In this document: in pieces, positions 22,306-31,150 of the stretch
Position numbering within the stretch: position 1 is the first letter of the stretch
Layout: every line of letters begins with the position of its first letter
Origin: a virus
DNA: 41,967 bases
Strand: one strand, 5' to 3'
IMG/VR virus record: IMGVR_UViG_3300028840_006412
Location: 1-41,967 of that record
Notes under the pieces: generated by a model
Database searches by the model: none
What the model was told of the DNA's origin: nothing
Seen by the model: the letters and a program-made list of their open reading frames with translations, nothing else
Translations under genes and position numbers: made by a program

Positions 22306-24957
22306 TTACGCAGCGTCGAATAATCCGAGATCAACAAGAGCATCAACCACGTCCGTGAATGCTGCCCAGTTATTGTAGTTCGCTTTTGCCCGCTGAGTCA
22401 CTGGAGTAACGCCATAAAACCCGATCTTTTGCGCCGCAGCAGTAGCGATATTCATCCCTGTAGAAGTGTCGGTGATTATGCTGTGGGCTTCTAATTTGAT
22501 GTTGTCGACGAATTTGATCGCACCTGTGCCTACATTGATGACACCGTCTGTCTGGTTGTGCGATATCGAGATCCACTCATCTGTTGCCGTGTTTGCGCTA
22601 TGAATAAAAATGGTTGGATTTGTCTGTTGTGTATGTCCAAAATTCGTCGCTCTATCGAGATATTCGGCAATAATAAGATATCGACTGTCGTCACTGACTC
22701 CCAGATACAAGGTGTCAACTTCTTGTGCAGTGGAGTAGTACAAGGCCGCATCTTGTCCGTCGCCAAATCTCAAAAATTTATCGTCAGATAAATTGATATG
22801 CCCGTAACAAACGATTGCATCATCAAAATAAACCAACCCATCCACTTCCAACTTACCCGAAAACAGCACATCACCGCTCGCGCCCAAACCGTGTGTCGTC
22901 GTGCCCGATCCAAACTGAGTATATGGCGTTATCCTGAGATTTGTTCCTGCATTAATCACACCGTCTGTCTGGTTGTGCGCGATTGAGATCCACTCATCTG
23001 TTGCCGTATTTGCGCTATGAATAAAAAGGGTTGGATTTGTCTGTTGTGTATGTCCAAAATTCGTACCCATGTCCGCTTTTTCGCAGATCACCAAATTACG
23101 ACTGTCCGCAGACAATCCCAGCAAAACGGCGTGGGCGGTCTGTCCTGTGCTGTATTGCAATGCTACATCGCTACTTGAACCAAGCATCAAGTTGACATTG
23201 TCTATTAATCGCGCATTTGCTCGGAAAAACGAATAGCTTTGCACCTCAAATTCGTCCGACACAAGGACAGAACCACTTCCACTCAGACCATGCGAAGTCG
23301 TACCGGCTCCAAACTGAGTATACGGTGTGATCCTGAGATTTGTGCCCGCGTTGATTACGCCGTCGGTCTGGTTATGAGAGATCGAGATCCATTGCGAAGT
23401 TGATTGATTTGCGCTATGCACAAAAATGGTCGGGTCGCTTTGATTGTCGTGAGCGAAGTTGTAGGAGATATCCGCCACATCACCAACCACCAAAGTTCTC
23501 GACGTCGCGTCGAGGCCAAGATAAAGCGAATCGTTTGTCGGGTAGGTATTAAACAATAACGACGCGTCTGCACTCGTGCCAAAGTTGAGTTTGCTGCCCG
23601 TGCCTGGTGAGGCCCAATCCTGAACTACAATCGATGAGGCCGCAATTAACGTGGCATAAAATGTCGTATTTGCATCAAAACGTGAGGTGTCATCGACGTG
23701 AATGCCGGTTGGAAAGTTGATTGCCGCTCCCGTGCCCGCATTTATCGTGCCGACGGTGTTGACACATGCGATTGAAATCCACTGGTCATTTGACGATCCA
23801 CTTGAATGCACAAACATTGTTGGATGCGCAGTTTGTGCATGAGCAAAATTGTGAGCAATTGATGCAGACTCAGCGATCACCACATGATTTGACGTCGAAC
23901 CCAAGCCAAGAAAAAGCGTATCTGGCACCTGAGTAGTAGACCACCGTAGCAACGGATTTGTCGTGCCGCCAGCATCACCAAAAACAATCGACTGCTGATC
24001 TGCGAGTAGGATGCCTCCATCGGCATACAGCGAGCTATTGACCTCCAGTTTATCAACGACAACATCGCCATTAGCACTTAGGTCGTGTGACGTGGCACCT
24101 GCACCAAATACGGTATAACCCTGGATAGTATTCTTGGTGCTGGAGTTAAGGCTAAACTGATCCGCAGCAATATCTATATCAATGAGATCTGCCTCAAGAT
24201 CTGCGCCGCTGGAAAGGTCAGCAGTGTGCGGCACCACCCTCCAGTAGTTAGAATCTCTCCCAACAATAAAACCATCGTTTACGTTAGTCACCCCGTCCAA
24301 ATTGGCAATCATCGAGTAAGCGCCATCAAGATCAAATGTTAAATCCCCCTGTCCCTCGGCACCGTCCACATTTACTGTAGCGGGAGATGAACCGAAATGA
24401 TTATAAGCTGAATCTAAATCCGTAAAGGCACCAGGCGTCATAACTAGATCGCCAGCTCCATTCGATGCCGGAACAAGTCCTGCTCCCGCCTCTGTATGAA
24501 GATTCTCTACCAGCGTATTATGATCCACCTTTCTCAGAAAGGTATTCACCTTATCTTCATATCCCCTAGCTCCATCGTAGGGTGACAATGAGTTGTCCTG
24601 ATTAGTCTCATTCATTGCGGGGAGACAATAACCCGTAACCTCCTCTGCTACTCCAATATAGAGAATCGTTATGGACTCATCGGGATCTCCCGCGTTTACA
24701 ATGAGACGAATCAGGTAGCCACCCCTATCGGTTATCTGAAAATCACACGTATGCGTAGTATCATTATTTATAGTAACCGAAACTCCATGAGGAGCACTGA
24801 TCATTTCCCACAGATATGACGACTCAGCCTGATTCTGGGCCTCACATTCAACCTTCTCGCTTGCTACCGAATATAACTCAATGTCTCGTCGAGAACGATC
24901 CCAGGCTGGACCTGGAGTTCCTGGGGGCTGATTGATTCTAAAGGTTGATAGACTCAT
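22306..24957 (-). CDS. Large tail fibre protein with recurring beta modules, 883 aa
   Basis: N-terminal part (QPPGTPGPAWDRSRRDIELY, then an Ig-like domain with SVTINNDTTHTCDFQITDRG) is probably the attachment end. From about residue 180 there are repeated modules: 'VDGAEGQGDLTFDL', and four or five copies of a unit with the pattern 'SSLLLGLDA..RxLVIxExADxxxNFAH..Q..PTxFVHSAN..TDEWISIxHNQTDGVINAGT', followed by 'RITPYTQFGAGTTSHGL'. The C-terminus ends in a short segment (VTQRAKANYNNWAAFTDVVD) typical of fibre-tip or chaperone-like ends. Long, repetitive and aromatic-poor, it fits a trimeric fibre. DNA repeats are listed separately. Confidence 0.65.
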   Translation of the reverse strand: MSLSTFRINQPPGTPGPAWDRSRRDIELYSVASEKVECEAQNQAESSYLWEMISAPHGVSVTINNDTTHTCDFQITDRGGYLIRLIVNAGDPDESITILYIGVAEEVTGYCLPAMNETNQDNSLSPYDGARGYEDKVNTFLRKVDHNTLVENLHTEAGAGLVPASNGAGDLVMTPGAFTDLDSAYNHFGSSPATVNVDGAEGQGDLTFDLDGAYSMIANLDGVTNVNDGFIVGRDSNYWRVVPHTADLSSGADLEADLIDIDIAADQFSLNSSTKNTIQGYTVFGAGATSHDLSANGDVVVDKLEVNSSLYADGGILLADQQSIVFGDAGGTTNPLLRWSTTQVPDTLFLGLGSTSNHVVIAESASIAHNFAHAQTAHPTMFVHSSGSSNDQWISIACVNTVGTINAGTGAAINFPTGIHVDDTSRFDANTTFYATLIAASSIVVQDWASPGTGSKLNFGTSADASLLFNTYPTNDSLYLGLDATSRTLVVGDVADISYNFAHDNQSDPTIFVHSANQSTSQWISISHNQTDGVINAGTNLRITPYTQFGAGTTSHGLSGSGSVLVSDEFEVQSYSFFRANARLIDNVNLMLGSSSDVALQYSTGQTAHAVLLGLSADSRNLVICEKADMGTNFGHTQQTNPTLFIHSANTATDEWISIAHNQTDGVINAGTNLRITPYTQFGSGTTTHGLGASGDVLFSGKLEVDGLVYFDDAIVCYGHINLSDDKFLRFGDGQDAALYYSTAQEVDTLYLGVSDDSRYLIIAEYLDRATNFGHTQQTNPTIFIHSANTATDEWISISHNQTDGVINVGTGAIKFVDNIKLEAHSIITDTSTGMNIATAAAQKIGFYGVTPVTQRAKANYNNWAAFTDVVDALVDLGLFDAA
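22541..23064 (-). repeat. Near-identical 107-bp direct repeat inside the 883-aa fibre gene
   Basis: Copy 1 at 22541-22647 and copy 2 at 22958-23064 agree at 102 of 107 positions by my count. A third, more divergent copy lies near 23350-23460. All encode the 'DEWISI.HNQTDGVIN' unit of the fibre. The second copy is in the same reading frame, so exchange between copies would keep the frame. Confidence 0.75.
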
Positions 24958-24966
24958 CTTTTTCTC

Positions 24967-25443
24967 CTATGGAATGACCCCGATTACTTCATTTTCTACA
25001 TGCGCTCCGGTCGAGGAGTATGTGGTCCCATCTGTCCATATTTCCTCTACATCAACATTGAACCCATGTATAGCACACAGCACCTTATAGGCATCTTCAG
25101 TGCCCTTGATAAGTCTCCACCGGCCCGCAATCTCAATTTTAGTCCTCTGATATGCCTCGGGCTCATCCAGATCGGGAATAATCCCAAAATTGCCCGCAAT
25201 GTATCGTAACAAATCCTTTCTCGCAGTACGGGGATCTAGAACATAATCGTGCGACTTATAGATGAGGAACTTGAGTTCGTTGAGACTAGGTATCATGCAT
25301 CGCACAAACTTTTCATACCAACCACCCGCGTCTAAATCCTCCTGCTTCTTCCTCTCTGGCAACTCTTCCCACAAGACGACATAGGCCCAGTTGGTATAAC
25401 CAAACGTCTCCTCCCCAAAGGGGCCGTGCCCAAAACCTCTCAT
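24967..25443 (-). CDS. Baseplate protein, P2 gpI-like
   Basis: 158 aa. After a Gly-Phe N-terminus (MRGFGHGPFGEETFGYTNW), the core carries the gpI-type pattern: DPRTARKDLLRYIAGNFG, then YQRTKIEIAGRWRLIKGTED, then AYKVLCAIHGFNVDV. In P2-type phages this protein joins the baseplate wedge to the tail fibres. Its place here, after gp25-like and gpJ-like genes and one structural gene, follows the usual order of contractile tail operons. Confidence 0.7.
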   Translation of the reverse strand: MRGFGHGPFGEETFGYTNWAYVVLWEELPERKKQEDLDAGGWYEKFVRCMIPSLNELKFLIYKSHDYVLDPRTARKDLLRYIAGNFGIIPDLDEPEAYQRTKIEIAGRWRLIKGTEDAYKVLCAIHGFNVDVEEIWTDGTTYSSTGAHVENEVIGVIP

Positions 25444-26237
25444 TATCCTGCCATTTCTCCCATGCCTGCCAACTCAATATCATATGTAGACGAATTGGCC
25501 CCATCATTTGTTATCTCATAATAAAGCAACCCATCTGTAAGAGTTCCAAACCAGGGAGGATTTCGATCCTCATAGGGAGAAGTATAACAATCCTGGTTTG
25601 CCGCCTCATATATTTGATCTGTCATCCCCTGATCCGAAAAGAACTTGACCGTTGAATCCACCGTATTCCCGTTGGCCACAACCTTGACTCTCCACATTCC
25701 GGCCTGTGCAACTCCCACAGCAATTGATCCAGTGACTGTTCCTCCTCCACTCGCAGCCGAAGACGTCACAGTTTTGAGCGCTCCAAACGTGTCCACCAAC
25801 GCAACCGAGGCTCGATTAACCTGGTTGCGCATATATACGGTGTCCCCCCGCCTCACCGCTATGAAGAGGTTGTTGCGGTTATCGCCAATAGTATCTGCGA
25901 CCTGGAGGGTCAATTCTCTGCTGCCAACCACGGGACGTGCCACCTCCACATACGCGATCTTGCCATCTTCAAAACCAGTCAACGTATCGGCTGTAATAGT
26001 AATTATGCCACCCGTAAGCATCGCCAATATTTCCATGTCCTCTGTCCAAGTCAACTCGTCAGCTCCAGCATCTAGCGAAATAATCCCGCCCCCCCTCAGC
26101 CAAAGATTAGGATCTTCCAGGGCAGAATAAACATCAGCATCTTGTTGACCAATAAGGGTCTGAAAGATTTGATACCATGTCTCTTGTCCCTCCGAGGGGT
26201 AGATCCATCCTAGTTTAGCAGTTATTCCCTTTGCCAT
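25443..26237 (-). CDS. Baseplate/fibre-associated structural protein, 264 aa
   Basis: Starts at 26237, three bases after the gpJ-like gene; it overlaps the gpI-like gene by one base. An N-terminal part (KLGWIYPSEGQETWYQIFQTL) is followed by a beta-rich body (ITITADTLTGFEDGKIAYVE, RNNLFIAVRRGDTVYMRN) and a C-terminal domain ending in DGANSSTYDIELAGMGE. No family name comes to mind. Its position between gpJ and gpI homologues argues for a wedge-periphery or fibre-adaptor role. Confidence 0.55.
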   Translation of the reverse strand: MAKGITAKLGWIYPSEGQETWYQIFQTLIGQQDADVYSALEDPNLWLRGGGIISLDAGADELTWTEDMEILAMLTGGIITITADTLTGFEDGKIAYVEVARPVVGSRELTLQVADTIGDNRNNLFIAVRRGDTVYMRNQVNRASVALVDTFGALKTVTSSAASGGGTVTGSIAVGVAQAGMWRVKVVANGNTVDSTVKFFSDQGMTDQIYEAANQDCYTSPYEDRNPPWFGTLTDGLLYYEITNDGANSSTYDIELAGMGEMAG

Positions 26238-26240
26238 CGT

Positions 26241-28961
26241 CTACTCCTCGATCTGCGTAATAGTGACGTCCCACTTGGTAATCACTTCGTAGTCTCCAAC
26301 AAACAGATTTCCATCGCTATCAGCAACCGGGGCTGTTCCCGTATTGTCTGTGTCGACATAATCCGTATCCGAAATAGTGGTATTGTGATAATCCACTCCA
26401 TCAATAGCATCTATCACACTATAATATTCACTTCTAAGTAGCGGCTGCTTATAGTCTCGTCCCTTAAACATCTCATCAATAGCCGCCTCTATTAGAGCAC
26501 TCACTGTTTGAAAAACAAAAAGAGGTAAGATCTTAACCTCAATATTAAGCTTCGCCTTTACCAGGTAAAATTCGCCACCCACAACACTATTCTGAACCGT
26601 TACGATTTTGCGTTCATCCAGATATGTCTTCAAATCTTGCTTCAGAGCCTCTGTAGGAGCCGTATAAAATCCTTCAGAATCCAAGACTAGACATGAGACA
26701 CGAACGATATTGGCCTTGCAAACATCCGAAAGCATCTCATCTAAGTATTCACTCAGATCATCGATATCATTCTGAATCTGGTCAGGAACGTTCCTGGCAC
26801 TAGCTATGATTGTCTGAGAATTATTCGCCTCTGCATCTATGTCGTCACTGATTTCGTCAATTTTATCAAGACTATCATCGGAGTCATCTGCGTACCCATC
26901 TATCGCATTGCCCTGGGTAGAAAAAGTGTCCGTGCCCGTATCCGCTTCTCCCGCATCTGTATCGGCATCTTCCAAAATCTCCCGTATCGCTTCCCCCTTA
27001 TATTGAAAAGTACACATAATTGGCACACCGTACTTACCAGAAATTCCAGCCGGAACTACCGTGAGCGCAATTGATAAAAAACCCGAGCTATATGAAACGG
27101 TCCCCATGCTAATTCCGTTTCCTGAAATATTACCCGCCCCATCATCATATCCAACCACGGCAGGTTCATAAACATCCACCAATAGGTCCGTTCCATAGAT
27201 CCTGGGGCCACTATATTCGATCTCAGAAGTTCCCACATACTTCTGAATCTGCCTATATTCTCCACCGATTCTAATTAGCTTTCCCACGTCGTCAGAAGAA
27301 AATACCGGAACTACCGTTGCCCGCAACCTCCCCGGAGTTGTATCGCAATCCCCATCTGTGCCTGACTTCTCCTCATCTTGGCTCCCCACTAGAACAGTTA
27401 CAGAACCCTCCCTAATTGGCACCATGGGAAGAAAAGAAGAAAAAACAGTAGCCAACCCGTCCCCTTGGCCGATCATGTGCTGATAGGGCAAAAAAGCAAG
27501 CCGCGTCCTAGCCAAATCGATATTGTCTCGACAATCCGAAATATGCCCCTTAACCACCCCTACCTGAGTATCAATCTGATCTGTTTTTGAGCGAATATCT
27601 GTATTTTTACCCTTTGCCGCCTCTACTTCATATCGAATAGTGTCCGCAGTGCCAGTATCCCCCGTCTTAGCCTTTATGTCGTCTTGGTTCGTCTCAATAG
27701 TGTCCAGATAGCTATCCAAAGCTACCCTATTGGCTACGACTGCATCCATTAAGGCTTGCAGCTCCAAATCATCCTCTACTCCCCTCACAATAATCGCATT
27801 CGCCTTTGCCACCGCTCCCGAGATAGAGCTAAACTGCCCCGCAAGCGCTTCATAATCCCCCTTCGTAACAAGTCTTTCAGCCGCCAAGAAATAGCGAGGT
27901 GCTTCTGCCTTGATACTCTCTAACGATTCCGAATCCGCACCTCCACTTGCCGTGATAGGATTCGTAACCTCAATTGGTATTTCTTGGAAATTGACCACAA
28001 CTGTTGTGAGGCTCGTAGTAATCGTTCCCGACGTGGCCAGAGTAGCACTTTTCCCCTTAGTAGCTACATAGCTAACCCTAATCTCGGCACCGTCAGGTGG
28101 AATTTTCCCAATAACTCCATCGCCAAATTTCAACTTAGGCGGGGACGTCAAATAAGATATCTCGTAAACATCTAACTGGCCATAGGGCAAATAATCTTCC
28201 TCTGTCCACTCATCCAAATCTACCGTCAGATACGTCTTCTGCTGCGCGAGATATTCATCCCCCGGAACGAGAGATAAATCAAAGGTTTGGTTGGGCGTAC
28301 CATCTGAAGTAAAGACTTCAACATAGGTCTGTCCCTGATAAACCCCAAGATCCTCCTTCTCAGTCTCACTTGCCGAAATTACTTGATCCGTCCCCAACTC
28401 AAAAATCAATCCGTTCGGACCCTCAAATTGATGCCCCGCCCTAAGTGGGACGTCAAACGAGTAAGGACCATCAGGCAGAGTCACCGTCAAATCTGCCGAG
28501 GCAGCAACAGAAGCAGTAGGCTTATATCCCAAATACCTCGCGAGCCGGGCCACATTGCTTGCGACTCGTGCCAACTCCATATAATGATCATCGATCTCTC
28601 GATCTAAGTACCAACTCATCTGGTCAAACGCAGCTGCTACATATTCAGCAATCATCATAGCCGCATCGCTCGACATGAAATCATTAAAACTATCGCCCCA
28701 TCTCTCCGCAATATAAGCAATCGTAGCATCCAGAAATGTTTGATAATCCTTTGCCGAATACTTCGACCTGGTTAGCGTAATCTCACGCCGCATGCTCTCT
28801 CGAACCGCAGCACCCTCTTCTATCTCTACCCAGGCCGGATATGTGGGGCTACCAACTGCCACGGTCTGAATATATAACTTGTCGTCAGAAGTATTGTAGT
28901 ACCGATCCCACTGAGCCGGAGCAGCTGGTGCCGAACTATATTCTGGTACTGCAAGTATCAT
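26241..28961 (-). CDS. Baseplate wedge protein, gpJ/T4 gp6-like, enlarged
   Basis: 906 aa. The family core is visible: an N-terminal helical segment (KDYQTFLDATIAYIAERWGD, MMIAEYVAAAFDQMSWYLDR), the LARYLGYKPTASVAASADLT segment, a beta region with LKFGDGVIGKIPPDGAEIRV, and the hallmark TKGDYEALAGQFSSISGAVA. P2 gpJ has about 300 aa and T4 gp6 about 660; the extra length lies after this core, with a long helical insert around residues 395-490 (NRVALDSYLDTIETNQDDIK and on) and a beta domain. It forms the wedge ring of the baseplate. It overlaps the gp25-like gene by four bases. Confidence 0.8.
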   Translation of the reverse strand: MILAVPEYSSAPAAPAQWDRYYNTSDDKLYIQTVAVGSPTYPAWVEIEEGAAVRESMRREITLTRSKYSAKDYQTFLDATIAYIAERWGDSFNDFMSSDAAMMIAEYVAAAFDQMSWYLDREIDDHYMELARVASNVARLARYLGYKPTASVAASADLTVTLPDGPYSFDVPLRAGHQFEGPNGLIFELGTDQVISASETEKEDLGVYQGQTYVEVFTSDGTPNQTFDLSLVPGDEYLAQQKTYLTVDLDEWTEEDYLPYGQLDVYEISYLTSPPKLKFGDGVIGKIPPDGAEIRVSYVATKGKSATLATSGTITTSLTTVVVNFQEIPIEVTNPITASGGADSESLESIKAEAPRYFLAAERLVTKGDYEALAGQFSSISGAVAKANAIIVRGVEDDLELQALMDAVVANRVALDSYLDTIETNQDDIKAKTGDTGTADTIRYEVEAAKGKNTDIRSKTDQIDTQVGVVKGHISDCRDNIDLARTRLAFLPYQHMIGQGDGLATVFSSFLPMVPIREGSVTVLVGSQDEEKSGTDGDCDTTPGRLRATVVPVFSSDDVGKLIRIGGEYRQIQKYVGTSEIEYSGPRIYGTDLLVDVYEPAVVGYDDGAGNISGNGISMGTVSYSSGFLSIALTVVPAGISGKYGVPIMCTFQYKGEAIREILEDADTDAGEADTGTDTFSTQGNAIDGYADDSDDSLDKIDEISDDIDAEANNSQTIIASARNVPDQIQNDIDDLSEYLDEMLSDVCKANIVRVSCLVLDSEGFYTAPTEALKQDLKTYLDERKIVTVQNSVVGGEFYLVKAKLNIEVKILPLFVFQTVSALIEAAIDEMFKGRDYKQPLLRSEYYSVIDAIDGVDYHNTTISDTDYVDTDNTGTAPVADSDGNLFVGDYEVITKWDVTITQIEE

Positions 28962-29335
28962 CGACTCACCTCTGAGGCAGAAATGTCAGTAATTGCTCTC
29001 CCTCTCACACCTAGATATTCATAATCGACCACTATTCTATCTGGATCAGTATCCGTCGCAGCCTCGATAACGTCAATGTTTAGCACACTAACACTGGGCA
29101 AATGTTGCCGTATCGCTAGGGAAAGTTCCCTGCGAGCAAGGGCTTCAAGCAGTTCTCCCCTGTTTTCAAAGACTAGACGCATCGCCTCGCTGCCAAAATT
29201 AGAGTTCATCTTCCTCTCACCCAAAGCAGTAAAAACGATATCGTTAATGGCCAAACCGATGACGTCATCATTCTCTACCCAGACAGGAAACGTGTTCCAG
29301 GGCCATGAAATTCCTATTACTCCCGATATTGTCAT
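28958..29335 (-). CDS. Baseplate wedge protein, T4 gp25/P2 gpW-like
   Basis: 125 aa, the normal length for this family. Recognisable parts are GLAINDIVFTALGERKMNSN, then NFGSEAMRLVFENRGEL, and a C-terminal strand pair IVVDYEYLGVRG. gp25-type proteins have a lysozyme-like fold without activity and bind tube and wedge; they trigger sheath contraction together with gpJ/gp6. The gene order spike, gp25, gpJ, gpI is standard for contractile tails. Confidence 0.8.
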   Translation of the reverse strand: MTISGVIGISWPWNTFPVWVENDDVIGLAINDIVFTALGERKMNSNFGSEAMRLVFENRGELLEALARRELSLAIRQHLPSVSVLNIDVIEAATDTDPDRIVVDYEYLGVRGRAITDISASEVSR

Positions 29336-29344
29336 CCCACCCTC

Positions 29345-29842
29345 CTATATTACAGTTGCCGGTGGTGGTGGTCCCGATGTTGGTGTTGCAAATATGACCA
29401 AAACAGTCCTGGTAGCTGCATCGAGTTGAGACGCGATCTGCTGACCAATAGCTTCCTCACTATTGGCCAGATTTGACAACGCTCCCGTGAGAGGTCCGAT
29501 AATAGCCGCAGCTCCTGGCATGGCCGAACTTACCCCACTTGCCGCCCCTCCCACAAAAGGAACCGGGGGTGACAACCAATATGCCTGTATGCCCGACGAG
29601 AAAGCCGCCGCTGCCGCCGCAGCTGATCCCCCTGGCGCACCTATGGCTCCAGCTAAAACAGAAGCTAAGGCAGGCTTCTCGGCCCCTGTGAAGACGGGTG
29701 ATCCCGGTGGAGCCTTTCCTTTCCTGCAATATTTATCATATTCCTCCGCGATCTTAGACGCTGCCTCTGTCCCATTTGAGGGCCAGCTCTTAAAAATAGC
29801 AGCTAATCCCCTCGCCAATGACGACATATCAAGTGGCATCAT
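29345..29842 (-). CDS. Alanine/proline-rich baseplate-region protein, 165 aa
   Basis: Starts at 29842 (second ATG three bases later). The N-terminal half is helical (SKIAEEYDKYCRKGKAPPGS); the middle is low complexity (GAPGGSAAAAAAAFSSG, PVPFVGGAASGVSSAMPGAA) and the C-terminus helical, then proline-rich (TPTSGPPPPATVI). Genes of this composition are often found beside the spike in myovirus tail operons, but the function is not known to me. No membrane span is certain, although the alanine-rich part is hydrophobic. Confidence 0.5.
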   Translation of the reverse strand: MMPLDMSSLARGLAAIFKSWPSNGTEAASKIAEEYDKYCRKGKAPPGSPVFTGAEKPALASVLAGAIGAPGGSAAAAAAAFSSGIQAYWLSPPVPFVGGAASGVSSAMPGAAAIIGPLTGALSNLANSEEAIGQQIASQLDAATRTVLVIFATPTSGPPPPATVI

Positions 29843-29848
29843 ATCCCC

Positions 29849-30211
29849 CTAATCGATGGGACAACCCGGCAGAGATGGCATGGTGGGGACACTTGGTATC
29901 CCCGGAAGGCTTGGTGCCGCAGGAATTCCCGGCAAACCTATCGAGGGAGGAAATGGGGGGACAGAAACATCTACCGCAAATGTAGGCCGAGATGGCATGG
30001 TGGGAACACTTGGTATCCCCGGAGGGCTTGGTGCCGCAGGAATTCCCGGCAAACCTATCGAGGGAGGAAATGGGGGAACAGAAACGTCTACCGCAAATGT
30101 AGGTCGAGATGGCATGGTGGGAACACTTGGTATCCCCGGAGGGCTTGGTGCCGCAGGAATTCCCGGCAAACCTATCGAGGGAGGAAATGGGGGAAATGTA
30201 CATCTGCTCAT
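29849..30211 (-). CDS. Proline-rich tandem-repeat protein near the spike, 120 aa
   Basis: The protein is built of nearly three 39-residue repeats, each of the form PPFPPSIGLPGIPAAPSPPG followed by IPSVPTMPSRPTFAVDVSV. The pattern PxIPxxP suggests an extended polyproline rod. The start at 30211 is ten bases after the spike stop. Other myovirus tail operons carry similar Pro/Ile-rich proteins beside the spike, with a suggested tip or plug role. Frames on the plus strand that look collagen-like, and the alternative minus frame 29829-30368, are shadows of these repeats. Confidence 0.55.
   Translation of the reverse strand: MSRCTFPPFPPSIGLPGIPAAPSPPGIPSVPTMPSRPTFAVDVSVPPFPPSIGLPGIPAAPSPPGIPSVPTMPSRPTFAVDVSVPPFPPSIGLPGIPAAPSLPGIPSVPTMPSLPGCPID
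29874..30192 (-). repeat. Tandem 117-bp repeats (2.7 copies)
   Basis: The word GATGGCATGG starts at 29874, 29991 and 30108, giving an exact 117-bp period. The copies differ at only a few positions. They encode the 39-residue units of the proline-rich protein. The high identity suggests recent amplification. Confidence 0.9.
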
Positions 30212-30220
30212 CTCTTATTC

Positions 30221-31150
30221 TCATTGCATCTTCAATTTGTCCGTCAACAATGTTGGAGATGGAGGTTGCAACACAGGAGGAGCTGGTGGCCCACTCGGCC
30301 CTACCCCTGTTGGATGAGTATGCGCCAAGAGCCAGGTGAGAACCGTGCCGGTCCACCACGCGAGCCACGACGTCCCCTTGACCGCACTATCCGTTGCCAC
30401 ATCCCCCACTGTCACACCTCCCGTCTTCAGATTGACGCTTTGCGAATTTACCACAACATCCTTTGTTCCAATGATCTGAACCATACCCTCCCTTAACTCA
30501 AACACATTCCCACTCGCATCTACCACTTTGATTCCATCCTGATCCTGAATAATGGAATTTCCATTCTTATCCACCAACATATTCAACTCACCATCTTCTT
30601 TGGCTCGCATCTCCAAGAACGATCCAACATGTGTAGCCATCTGGATACTGCCATCTTCGGTAAAGGCGATAAAACTGTACCTATCACTAACTGGATCGTG
30701 CCAAATAAATTTGCATCCAGGCTTCCCCTCCTCATCGCTAAATGTCAGTTCATGTCCAGCCTTGGTACGAAAACCTCGAACAACCGGCTTTCCATCAACA
30801 TATCCACCAATGGGATAAAAATTATCGCTCCCCCCCACATTGGGCCATGATCCACCAGAATATCGAGGATAGGACGGATTCCCACCCCTAAACGTAACTC
30901 CCACGGGATCACCGACGTCTGGGGGGAAAAAAGACCCCTTATTTCTGCCACCCCACAGGGGTCTCGGCCACGCCCACGCTCCCAACGGCTTATTCCCTCC
31001 CACCTGTGGCACCTTTACTTTTATGCGCCCCTGCTCCTCGGGATCTTCGTTGTTGACACATACCCCGTCATACTCCGAATAGTAGAGCTGAAAATACTCC
31101 AAGCCATGCTGGAGAAGGTTATCTAAAAAATTCCGAAACAAGACTCCCAT
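30221..31150 (-). CDS. Baseplate central spike, gpV/gp5-like with OB-fold
   Basis: 309 aa. The N-terminal OB-fold signature is clear: YYSEYDGVCVNNEDPEEQGR followed by IKVKVPQVGG, then WPRPLWGGRNKGSFFPPDVG DPVGVTF. The second half contains short strands in a regular series (GSIQMATHVGSFLEMRAKED, IIQDQDGIKVVDASGNVFEL, KDVVVNSQSVNLKTGGVTVG) of a beta-helix tip. No lysozyme domain is inserted, unlike T4 gp5. It pierces the outer membrane at infection. The C-terminus is proline-rich. Overlaps the hub gene by one base. Confidence 0.8.
   Translation of the reverse strand: MGVLFRNFLDNLLQHGLEYFQLYYSEYDGVCVNNEDPEEQGRIKVKVPQVGGNKPLGAWAWPRPLWGGRNKGSFFPPDVGDPVGVTFRGGNPSYPRYSGGSWPNVGGSDNFYPIGGYVDGKPVVRGFRTKAGHELTFSDEEGKPGCKFIWHDPVSDRYSFIAFTEDGSIQMATHVGSFLEMRAKEDGELNMLVDKNGNSIIQDQDGIKVVDASGNVFELREGMVQIIGTKDVVVNSQSVNLKTGGVTVGDVATDSAVKGTSWLAWWTGTVLTWLLAHTHPTGVGPSGPPAPPVLQPPSPTLLTDKLKMQ

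Noticed and set aside
29856-30317. Plus-strand collagen-like frame of 153 aa
   Set aside because: Antisense to the proline-rich repeat gene, opposite to every other gene, with no convincing ribosome binding site.
29829-30368. Alternative minus-strand frame of 179 aa over the 117-bp repeats
   Set aside because: Overlaps the end of the spike gene by about 150 bases; the 120-aa frame fits between neighbours.
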